This document shows, one piece after another, positions 28,493 to 35,914 of a DNA stretch of 64,000 nt (positions are counted from its first letter, which is position 1; each line of letters begins with the position of its first letter). The notes below the pieces were generated by a model. That model searched no databases and had not been told where the DNA came from. It was given only the letters and a program-made list of their open reading frames with translations. This stretch comes from JALCLA01 sp965653565 (lineage in GTDB: Bacteria; Pseudomonadota; Gammaproteobacteria; Xanthomonadales; Xanthomonadaceae): contig CBFHAI010000016.1 in NCBI GenBank assembly GCA_965653565.1, positions 15,902 through 79,901 on the forward strand, given 5' to 3'. Made by a program: the position numbers and the translations under genes.

Positions 28493-30832
28493 GTGCATTC
28501 ACGTATCACTCGTTCGCTCCGCATGAACGCGTTGGCGCTCGCCACCGCGATGGTGTTCTCAGGTTCGGTCAACGCCGGCGCGCCGGATAAAGAGATGGGC
28601 CGCGTGCTCACCGCCGGCATGAAGGCCGAGGGTTCCTACGACCGCTTCATCGTCAAGTTCTCGCGCGAGACCCTGTCGCGCGGCAATAGCGCCTCGGCCC
28701 GCCTGAACGTGCTCAGCGCCGCCGGCCGCGGCGTCGGTCTGTCCAGCGTGCAGGAAGTGCGTCAGATCGCCACCGGCGGTCATGTCGTCGCCACGCCGCG
28801 CAAGTTGAGCCAGGGCGAAGCGCAGACCTTCATGAATTCGATCGTCGCCGCCGGCGGCGTCGAATACGTCGAAATCGATCGCCTCAACAAGCCGCTGATG
28901 ACGCCGAACGACCCGTCGTATTCCCAGCAGTGGGGCTACAACGATTCGGACGCGGGCATCCGCGCCAACGAAGCGTGGGATGTGGCGACCGGCGCCGGCG
29001 TCGTGGTTGCGGTGCTCGACACCGGCATCACCTCGCATCCGGACCTCAACGGCAACGTCATCGCCGGCTACGATTTCATCGCCGACACCGCGGTCTCGAA
29101 CGACGGCAACGGCCGCGATTCGAACCCGGCCGATCCGGGCGACTGGGTCACCGCCAACCAGTGCGGCCAGCCGCATGCGGCGCAGAATTCGTCGTGGCAC
29201 GGCACCCATGTGGCCGGTACCGTGGCGGCCGTCACCAACAACGGCGTCGGCGGCGCGGGCACGGCGTTCAACGCCAAGATCATGCCGGTGCGCGTGCTCG
29301 GCACCTGCGGCGGCTACGATTCGGACATCGCCGACGCCATCATCTGGTCGTCGGGCGGTTCCGTCACCGGTGTGCCGGCCAATCCGAATCCGGCCGAAGT
29401 CATCAACCTGAGCCTCGGCGGTTCGGGCGCCTGCGGCGCCACCACGCAGGCGGCGATCAACACCGCCGTCGGCAACGGCACCACGCTCGCGATCGCGGCC
29501 GGCAACGACAACATCAACGTGTCGAACGCCTCGCCGGCCAACTGCGCGAACGTCATCGCCGTGGCGTCGGTCACCAGCAGCGGCGCACGTTCGAGCTTCT
29601 CCAACTACGGCTCGCTGATCGATATCGCCGCGCCGGGCTCGACGATCTACTCGACGCTCAACTCGGGCACCACCACGCCGGGCAGTGCTACCTACGCCAG
29701 CTACAGCGGCACCTCGATGGCTACGCCGCACGTCGCGGGCGTGATCGCCCTGGCACAGTCCATCGCCAACCCGGCCAAGACGCCGGCGCAGATGGAAGCC
29801 CTGATCAAGGCGCAGTTCCGCACCTTCCCGGTCACGCCGTCGCAGACCATCGGCCCCGGCATCCTCGATGCCAAGAAAGTGGTCGATGCCGTCAACGGCG
29901 GCGGCGGCAACACGGCGCCGGTCGCGAGCTTCACCTTCAGCACCAGCGGCCTGACGGCCAGCTTCACGGACGGCTCGACCGATCCGGGCGGCAGCATCGC
30001 CTCGCGCAGCTGGAACTTCGGCGACGGCACCACCTCGACGGCGGCCAATCCGTCGAAGACCTATGCGGCGGCGGGCACCTACACGGTCACGCTGACGGTG
30101 ACCGACAACGGCGGCCTGACCAACACCACCACGCGCAGCGTCACGGTGAGCACGGGCGGTGGCGGCACGGTGTTGTCGAACGGCGTGGCGGTGACGGGCC
30201 TGGCGGCCACCACCGGCAACTCGCTCAACTACACGATGGTGGTTCCGGCCGGTGCCACGAACCTCAAGTTCGTCACCAACGGCGGCACCGGCGACATGGA
30301 CATGTACGTGAAGTTCGGCAGCGCGCCGACCGACACCGTGTATGACTGCCGCCCGTACGCCACCGGCAACTCGGAAACCTGCAATATCGCGACCGCGCAG
30401 GCCGGCACCTACTACGTGCGACTGAAGGCTTATTCGTCCTACACGGGCGTTTCGCTTACCGGCAGCTACACCACCGGCGGCGGTGGCGGTACGCAGACCT
30501 ACAGCAACACGGCCGACTTCACGATCAGCGACAACACGACGGTCGACAGCCCGATCACGGTGTCCGGCCGCAGCGGCAACGCACCGAGCAATGCCTCGGT
30601 GTCGGTCAACATCGTGCACACCTACCAGGGCGACCTGAAGGTCGATCTGGTGGCCCCGGACGGTTCGCTCTACAACATCCACAACCGCACCGGTTCGGGT
30701 ACCGACAACATCGTCAAGACGGTGACGCTGAACCTGTCGAGCGAAGCGCTCAACGGCATCTGGAAGCTGCGCGTGAACGACAACGCCGGCGGCGATGTCG
30801 GTTACATCAACAGCTGGAGTGTCACGTTCTGA
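28493..30832 (+). CDS. Secreted subtilisin-like serine protease (S8) with PKD, PPC and P domains
   Basis: The 779-aa exported preproenzyme has a signal peptide (about residues 1-27, MNALALATAMVFSGSVNA) and an I9-like propeptide to about 135. The S8 domain has Asp176 (AVLDTGITSHPDL), His236 (HGTHVAGT) and Ser408 (SGTSMATPHVAG). A PKD domain (about 480-560), a PPC domain (about 565-660) and a C-terminal proprotein-convertase P domain follow. It is probably secreted by type II secretion as in Lysobacter. The start is uncertain: GTG 28493 has GGGG 9 bases upstream; ATG 28523 and GTG 28433 are alternatives. The last 669 coding bases are shared with the next protease. Confidence 0.92.
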   Translation: MHSRITRSLRMNALALATAMVFSGSVNAGAPDKEMGRVLTAGMKAEGSYDRFIVKFSRETLSRGNSASARLNVLSAAGRGVGLSSVQEVRQIATGGHVVATPRKLSQGEAQTFMNSIVAAGGVEYVEIDRLNKPLMTPNDPSYSQQWGYNDSDAGIRANEAWDVATGAGVVVAVLDTGITSHPDLNGNVIAGYDFIADTAVSNDGNGRDSNPADPGDWVTANQCGQPHAAQNSSWHGTHVAGTVAAVTNNGVGGAGTAFNAKIMPVRVLGTCGGYDSDIADAIIWSSGGSVTGVPANPNPAEVINLSLGGSGACGATTQAAINTAVGNGTTLAIAAGNDNINVSNASPANCANVIAVASVTSSGARSSFSNYGSLIDIAAPGSTIYSTLNSGTTTPGSATYASYSGTSMATPHVAGVIALAQSIANPAKTPAQMEALIKAQFRTFPVTPSQTIGPGILDAKKVVDAVNGGGGNTAPVASFTFSTSGLTASFTDGSTDPGGSIASRSWNFGDGTTSTAANPSKTYAAAGTYTVTLTVTDNGGLTNTTTRSVTVSTGGGGTVLSNGVAVTGLAATTGNSLNYTMVVPAGATNLKFVTNGGTGDMDMYVKFGSAPTDTVYDCRPYATGNSETCNIATAQAGTYYVRLKAYSSYTGVSLTGSYTTGGGGGTQTYSNTADFTISDNTTVDSPITVSGRSGNAPSNASVSVNIVHTYQGDLKVDLVAPDGSLYNIHNRTGSGTDNIVKTVTLNLSSEALNGIWKLRVNDNAGGDVGYINSWSVTF

Positions 30833-30936
30833 TAGGACGTGAGTGAAGAGGGCGCCGGCAACGGCGCCTTCTTTTTTGGTGGGTGTTTCGGAGCGTGGAA
30901 GGCTTCGGGAATCGGGAGACGGGAATCGGGAGAGAG
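30164..30936 (+). repeat. 773-bp direct repeat, copy 1 (PPC + P domains, stop and terminator)
   Basis: The segment is nearly identical to 32722-33494 (offset 2558); by eye only a handful of changes were seen. It runs from just before the PPC domain through the stop codon, the terminator hairpin and about 60 bases beyond. Similarity is lower on both sides. Confidence 0.9.
30851..30877 (+). terminator. Intrinsic terminator of the subtilase gene
   Basis: GGCGCCG-GCAA-CGGCGCC is a perfect 7-bp G+C stem followed by TTCTTTTTT, 18 bases after the stop codon. Confidence 0.9.
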
Positions 30937-31066
30937 CAGTGCTCGCTCTGATCTCGACTCCCTATTCCCAATTCCCGCCTTTGCTTTGAAGGTTTCGAGC
31001 ATCGGGGAAGAGAGCGGCGTTCGCTCCGACTCCCCACTCCCGACTCCCGCCTTTTCTTTCCGAGCG
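30900..31066. repeat. Dispersed GGGAATCGGGAG palindromic repeat cluster
   Basis: CGGGAATCGGGAGACGGGAA arms face CTCCCTATTCCCAATTCCCG arms across a GCTCGCTCT centre. A second ACTCCCCACTCCCGACTCCCG arm follows. Part (30955-30993) is the reverse complement of 9510-9550. It fills the gap between the two protease genes. Confidence 0.75.
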
Positions 31067-31116
31067 CGAAAGCGCCCCGCCGACGCGAAACCGCGCGGCA
31101 TCCAACGGAGAATCGC

Positions 31117-33390
31117 ATGCGTCACAACCTGACTGTTCTCACCGGCCTCATCGCACTCGCCTTCGGCGGCAGCGCCGTGGCGGCCGACACGTCGATCTCG
31201 CTGCGCGACGCGCTGCTGCTCGATGCGCCGGATCTGGAAAAACTGCAGCTCGAAGACAGCAAGAAAATCGGCGGCGCCTATCGCTACGGCATCCAGGTGC
31301 CGGTGAATTCGCCCGCGCTCGGCGCCAAGTCGGACGGCGGCGGCAAGTGGGAAACGCTGAAGGACGGCCGCCTGCGCTGGACGCAGACGATCGCCTCGCC
31401 CGGCGCACGCTCGCTCGACATCCACTTCGCGCAACTGCAGCTTCCGAGCGGCGCCGAACTGCAGATGATCGGCGAAGGCCTCGACAACAAGCGCGTGATC
31501 CGCGCCGAAGATCTCAGCGGCAACGGTGAGTTCCATTCGCCGTATGTGCTCGGCGAAAAAGTGCGCCTGCAACTCACGGTCGATGCCAGGCTGCGTCATG
31601 CCGTCGCGATGAAGCTCGCCAGCGTCACGCACGGCTATCGCGGCCTGTTTGACAGCGGCGAGGCGATGCAGAAATCCGGTTCGTGCAACGTCGACGTGGC
31701 GTGCCCGGCAGGCACCGGCTGGGACGACCAGATCGATGCCGTCGGCCAGTACACCTTCAGCCAGGGCGGCAGTTCCTACGTCTGTACCGGCACGCTGCTC
31801 GGCAACACGGCCAACAACTCGACGCCGTATTTCCTCACCGCCAACCACTGCATGAGCACGCAGACGGTGGCGAGCACGATCGTCGTCTACTGGAACTACC
31901 AGAGCGCGACCTGCCGCACACCGGGTTCGTCGTCGAGCGGCACGCCGCTGTCGAAGACGATCGCCACGCACAACCAGAGCGGCGCGACCTTGATCGCGAC
32001 GAACGCAGCCAGCGATTTCACGCTGATCCGCCTGTCGAGCAACGTGCCGGCCGGCGCCGATGCGTTCTTCGCAGGCTGGGACGCGAGCGGCACCGCGCCG
32101 ACTTCGGCCGCCGGCATCCATCATCCGGCCGGTCACGAGAAGCGCATCGCGATCGAAGACCAGGCGCTCACGGTGTCGGCCTACGGCGGCGGTTCGGGCA
32201 CGACGCACTGGCGCGTCAACGACTGGGACCAGGGCACCACCGAAGGCGGTTCCTCGGGTTCGGGCCTGTTCAACCAGAACAAGCGCGTCGTCGGCCAGCT
32301 GCACGGCGGTTCCGCAGCCTGCGGCAACAATCTTTCCGACTACTACGGCCGACTTTCGGTTTCGTGGACCGGCGGCGGCAGCGCGGCCACGCGTCTGAGC
32401 GATCACCTCAACCCGGGCGGTGGCGTCACCAGCTTCGCCGGCTATCGCACGCCGGGCGGCGGCGGCAACGTCGCACCGACGGCCAACTTCAGTTTCACCG
32501 TCAGCGGCCTGTCGGCCACCTTCACCGATGCCTCGAGCGACAGCGACGGCAGCATCGCCTCGCGCAGCTGGAACTTCGGCGACGGCACCACGTCGACGGC
32601 GACCAGCCCGAGCAAGACCTGGTCGGCGGCCGGCACCTACAACGTCACGCTCACCGTCACCGACAACGGCGGCCTGACCAATGCCACCACCAAAGCCGTG
32701 ACGGTGACGTCGGGCGGCGGCGGCACGGTATTGTCGAACGGCGTGGCGGTGACGGGCCTGGCAGCCACCACCGGCAACTCGCTCAACTACACGATGGTGG
32801 TTCCGGCCGGTGCCACGAACCTCAAGTTCGTCACCAACGGCGGCACCGGCGACATGGACATGTACGTGAAGTTCGGCAGCGCGCCGACCGACACCGTGTA
32901 TGACTGCCGCCCGTACGCCACCGGCAACTCGGAAACCTGCAATATCGCGACCGCGCAGGCCGGCACCTACTACGTGCGACTGAAGGCTTATTCGTCCTAC
33001 ACGGGCGTTTCGCTTACCGGCAGCTACACCACCGGCGGCGGTGGCGGTACGCAGACCTACAGCAACACGGCCGACTTCACGATCAGCGACAACACGACGG
33101 TCGACAGCCCGATCACGGTGTCCGGCCGCAGCGGCAACGCACCGAGCAATGCCTCGGTGTCGGTCAACATCGTGCACACCTACCAGGGCGACCTGAAGGT
33201 CGATCTGGTGGCCCCGGACGGTTCGCTCTACAACATCCACAACCGCACCGGTTCGGGTACCGACAACATCGTCAAGACGGTGACGCTGAACCTGTCGAGC
33301 GAAGCGCTCAACGGCATCTGGAAGCTGCGCGTGAACGACAACGCCGGCGGCGATGTCGGTTACATCAACAGCTGGAGTGTCACGTTCTGA
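31117..33390 (+). CDS. Secreted lysyl-endopeptidase-like serine protease (S1) with PKD, PPC and P domains
   Basis: The 757-aa exported protease has a signal peptide (MRHNLTVLTGLIALAFGGSAVAA) and an N-terminal prodomain to about residue 200. The trypsin-fold domain has His244 (LTANHCM), Asp300 (SDFTLIRL) and Ser380 (EGGSSGSGLF). Paired cysteines (SCNVDVACP, YVCTGTLL, AACGNN) and spacing resemble Lysobacter/Achromobacter lysyl endopeptidase; Lys specificity is inferred only. PKD, PPC and P domains follow, the last two shared almost base for base with the upstream subtilase. It has its own terminator. Confidence 0.9.
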   Translation: MRHNLTVLTGLIALAFGGSAVAADTSISLRDALLLDAPDLEKLQLEDSKKIGGAYRYGIQVPVNSPALGAKSDGGGKWETLKDGRLRWTQTIASPGARSLDIHFAQLQLPSGAELQMIGEGLDNKRVIRAEDLSGNGEFHSPYVLGEKVRLQLTVDARLRHAVAMKLASVTHGYRGLFDSGEAMQKSGSCNVDVACPAGTGWDDQIDAVGQYTFSQGGSSYVCTGTLLGNTANNSTPYFLTANHCMSTQTVASTIVVYWNYQSATCRTPGSSSSGTPLSKTIATHNQSGATLIATNAASDFTLIRLSSNVPAGADAFFAGWDASGTAPTSAAGIHHPAGHEKRIAIEDQALTVSAYGGGSGTTHWRVNDWDQGTTEGGSSGSGLFNQNKRVVGQLHGGSAACGNNLSDYYGRLSVSWTGGGSAATRLSDHLNPGGGVTSFAGYRTPGGGGNVAPTANFSFTVSGLSATFTDASSDSDGSIASRSWNFGDGTTSTATSPSKTWSAAGTYNVTLTVTDNGGLTNATTKAVTVTSGGGGTVLSNGVAVTGLAATTGNSLNYTMVVPAGATNLKFVTNGGTGDMDMYVKFGSAPTDTVYDCRPYATGNSETCNIATAQAGTYYVRLKAYSSYTGVSLTGSYTTGGGGGTQTYSNTADFTISDNTTVDSPITVSGRSGNAPSNASVSVNIVHTYQGDLKVDLVAPDGSLYNIHNRTGSGTDNIVKTVTLNLSSEALNGIWKLRVNDNAGGDVGYINSWSVTF

Positions 33391-33494
33391 TAGGACGTGA
33401 GTGAAGAGGGCGCCGGCAACGGCGCCTTCTTTTTTGGTGGGTGTTTCGGAGCGTGGAAGGCTTCGGGAATCGGGAGACGGGAATCGGGAGAGAG
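32722..33494 (+). repeat. 773-bp direct repeat, copy 2 (PPC + P domains, stop and terminator)
   Basis: This is the second copy of 30164-30936. It ends at GGGAGAGAG, after which the two flanks diverge (extra GAGA here). The shared part includes the non-coding terminator, so it is DNA-level copying rather than protein selection. Confidence 0.9.
33409..33435 (+). terminator. Intrinsic terminator of the lysyl-endopeptidase-like gene
   Basis: GGCGCCG-GCAA-CGGCGCC followed by TTCTTTTTT is identical to the terminator at 30851-30877, 18 bases after the stop. Confidence 0.9.
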
Positions 33495-33545
33495 AGAGCG
33501 GTGCTCGCTCTGATCCCGACTCCCCATTCCCGCTCCTGCTCGATC
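33458..33545. repeat. Dispersed palindromic repeat with facing arms
   Basis: GGGAATCGGGAGACGGGAAT faces CCCGACTCCCCATTCCCGCTC around a GCTCGCTCT centre, as at 30900. It separates two convergent genes. Confidence 0.65.
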
Positions 33546-33553
33546 TGACCCGC

Positions 33554-34801
33554 CTACGGCTCAACCGGCAAAGCCACCACACGCGTCACCGCAACGCGCG
33601 TATCGCCATCCGCCTGCGGTTCGGTGAACGCGAGCAGGGCGACTTCGCCGTCGACGGCGATGCGCGGATAGCCGCCGGCGGGGGCGGCGATCGTGGTTTC
33701 CGAAGTGACTTCCGCTTCTGCGGTGAGCGTTGACAGCAGCAGTGTCGGTTTGGAATCGCGCGTCGCCACGCGGCTGACGAGCCAGCCCGGGCCGAATGCC
33801 GCCGCATCGACGCGTCCGACTTCGGTGGCGCCTTGCGCGAGCGTGGCAGGCTTGCCGAAGCCAGTTTCCGTGCGCAGGGCAAGCCGAACCTCCATCGCGC
33901 CGTCGGCCATCGTCGGCCATGCCGTGAGGAAGCGGTCGCTGCGCGCGGCGAGGGCGGGGCCGTTGACCGGGCAGCCGTGCATGGTCCAGGCGTCGGCATG
34001 CACCGGTGTCGCCTCGGCCGTACCGGCCTCGTCGAAAACGATCGCGCCGATGTCGCGGATTTCTTCCGCACTGCGATCGCGGTACACCGCCAGCGTGACG
34101 CCATCACCGCGCACCATATCGGTCTGGCAGCAGGCGCAGGTCAGCGCATCGAGTTCGTTTTCCTGCGTCGGCGCGCCCTCGCGCGCCAGTACGGCGCCGC
34201 GCAAGGTCATGTGCTCGTCGCCGCCTTCGCCGTGGGCATCGGCGGTCGCCGCCATGCGGCGGCCATCGAGCCAAACCAGGCGCACGCGATCTTCGCCGGC
34301 CGGCGCCATCGACACGAAGCCGTGTTCGGTCGGCGTGCCGTCGCGATGCACGATCACCGCTGGTTCCCAACTACGCCCTTTGTCGCGCGAACGCACCGTG
34401 CGAATCTCGTAGGCATACGTGCCGGGTGCGGTTTTCTGCAGCCAGAACGTCACCCAGTCGCCATTGTCGAGCACCGCCAGACTGGGAAAATCGGCGCCGT
34501 TGACGAAACGATCCGGGCCCGACGACACCAGCCCGCGGCGCGTCTCGTGCCCGGTCTTGTCGATGACGGCGAAACGCAGTGCGTTGCCGTCGCCATCGCG
34601 CTCCTGCCACGTCACCACGAAGCCTTCCGCCGGATCGACCGCCACCGATGGCTGCGCCGCCTTGGCTGCCGTCTCGAAGGCCACGCGCTCGACCGACAGC
34701 GGTTTCGCTGCGGCGACCGCAGTGGTGAACAGCAGGACCAATCCGAGCAGCGCCGGCACGCCCGGCCGACATCGCGATGCCATCGAATCACCAGCGTGCA
34801 T
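33554..34801 (-). CDS. Exported sialidase-like (BNR-repeat) protein
   Basis: The 415-aa protein starts with a signal peptide (PGVPALLGLVLLFTTAVAAA). A six-bladed BNR/sialidase-like propeller follows, with blade motifs such as RSRDKGRSWEPAVIV (Asp-box-like SxDxGxxW) and VRLVWLDGRRM. A Cys cluster, LTCACCQTDMV, sits mid-protein and could bind a metal or form disulfides. True sialidase arginine triads are not evident, so glycosidase activity is doubtful. The ATG at 34801 has GGAAAGG 7 bases upstream; an internal ATG six codons later is possible. Confidence 0.75.
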   Translation of the reverse strand: MHAGDSMASRCRPGVPALLGLVLLFTTAVAAAKPLSVERVAFETAAKAAQPSVAVDPAEGFVVTWQERDGDGNALRFAVIDKTGHETRRGLVSSGPDRFVNGADFPSLAVLDNGDWVTFWLQKTAPGTYAYEIRTVRSRDKGRSWEPAVIVHRDGTPTEHGFVSMAPAGEDRVRLVWLDGRRMAATADAHGEGGDEHMTLRGAVLAREGAPTQENELDALTCACCQTDMVRGDGVTLAVYRDRSAEEIRDIGAIVFDEAGTAEATPVHADAWTMHGCPVNGPALAARSDRFLTAWPTMADGAMEVRLALRTETGFGKPATLAQGATEVGRVDAAAFGPGWLVSRVATRDSKPTLLLSTLTAEAEVTSETTIAAPAGGYPRIAVDGEVALLAFTEPQADGDTRVAVTRVVALPVEP

Positions 34802-34948
34802 GGACGAACCTTTCCGGAGGAAACAGCCCGCATTGTGCCGCAGCATCGCTTGCCGGGAACGGCGGTCCTGGAATTTTCCGATCGAGCGAATATTTCCCGC
34901 AAAAACGCCCCTGTGACGGCCCGCATAAGCGCGCCGCGCGGCTTTCGC

Positions 34949-34954
34949 TAGAAT
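34949..34954 (+). promoter_or_regulatory. -10 hexamer 6 bases before the sterol-desaturase-family ATG
   Basis: TAGAAT ends exactly 6 bases before the ATG at 34961, so the transcript would be leaderless or nearly so. Confidence 0.45.
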
Positions 34955-34960
34955 CCGCCC

Positions 34961-35833
34961 ATGCCGAGCTTCCTCGACCATGCCCTCGTCAACACCTGGC
35001 AGACGCTCAAGCTCGTCTTCCTGATCTACGCGCTCGGCCTGTTGCTCGAACGCGTCGCTCTCGCGCAGCGCAACCAGCCGTGGCGCGGCATCGCCTTCAA
35101 CGTGGGCTACACCGTCGTTTTCATTTTTCTCACCCAGCTGCTGGTGCCGCCGCTGGCGGCGTTGACGCAGCCGTGGATCGCGCAGCACGGCGGCTGGCTG
35201 CCGATCCGGTTGCCGGACGGCCTGGGCTGGCAGTTGCTGCAGGGCCTGCTGTATTTCCTCACCTTCGATTTTTTCTACTACTGGCTGCATCGCGCGCAGC
35301 ATCGCTTTTCGCTGCTGTGGGCGCAGCACAAGCTGCATCACTCCGAAGTCGCGGTGAACGTCACCACCGGCCAGCGTCATCATTTCCTCGAAGAACCGCT
35401 CCGCGTGTTCCTGCTGTTCCTGCCGCTCGGCATCATTTTCGACGTGCCGCCGCCGAACATCGCGTGGTTGTGGTCGGCGCTGTTGCTGTGGGGCTATGTG
35501 ATCCATCTGAACCTGCGCGTCGAATTCGGACCGCTGACCCCGGTGTTCGCCGGCCCGCAGTTGCACCGGCTGCATCATTCGAAACTGCCGCAGCACACCG
35601 ACGTCAATTTCGCCGCCTTTTTCCCGCTTTGGGACATCGTGTTCGGCACCTACGTGCGGCCGCTGCGCAAGGAATGGCCCGCCACCGGCACGCACGACGA
35701 TGCCGATATGAATCGCTTCGGCGTTGCCTTATTCTCGCCATTCCGCGACGGCTGGCAGATGCTGCGTTCGAAGCGGCCGATGCCCGCCGCTGCGGCCGGC
35801 GTCGCGACCGCGCCACTGCCGGAATCCGACTGA
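34961..35833 (+). CDS. Sterol desaturase/fatty acid hydroxylase superfamily membrane protein
   Basis: The 290-aa integral membrane di-iron protein has four hydrophobic segments. The histidine clusters are HRAQH (HxxxH), HKLHH, the HHFLEE box and HRLHHSK, which bind the two irons in this superfamily. The final HTDVNFAAFFPLWDIVFGTY is typical of the C5-sterol-desaturase-like bacterial branch. The substrate (lipid, hopanoid or carotenoid) is not predictable. No Shine-Dalgarno precedes the ATG, consistent with the close -10. Confidence 0.9.
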   Translation: MPSFLDHALVNTWQTLKLVFLIYALGLLLERVALAQRNQPWRGIAFNVGYTVVFIFLTQLLVPPLAALTQPWIAQHGGWLPIRLPDGLGWQLLQGLLYFLTFDFFYYWLHRAQHRFSLLWAQHKLHHSEVAVNVTTGQRHHFLEEPLRVFLLFLPLGIIFDVPPPNIAWLWSALLLWGYVIHLNLRVEFGPLTPVFAGPQLHRLHHSKLPQHTDVNFAAFFPLWDIVFGTYVRPLRKEWPATGTHDDADMNRFGVALFSPFRDGWQMLRSKRPMPAAAAGVATAPLPESD

Positions 35834-35914
35834 GCGTCGGCCGCGACGAGGCAATTGGGGGGTCGCAGCGCCGTTTTGCGTTATCGCCAGAATGCCTTCG
35901 CAGCCAGACCATTC

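Noticed and set aside
27818..28498. Long N-terminal extension of RCC1 copy 4 (609-residue open frame)
   Set aside because: A strong SD and a signal peptide identical to the other copies fix the start at 27817; the extension is out of the shared block and lacks domain signals.
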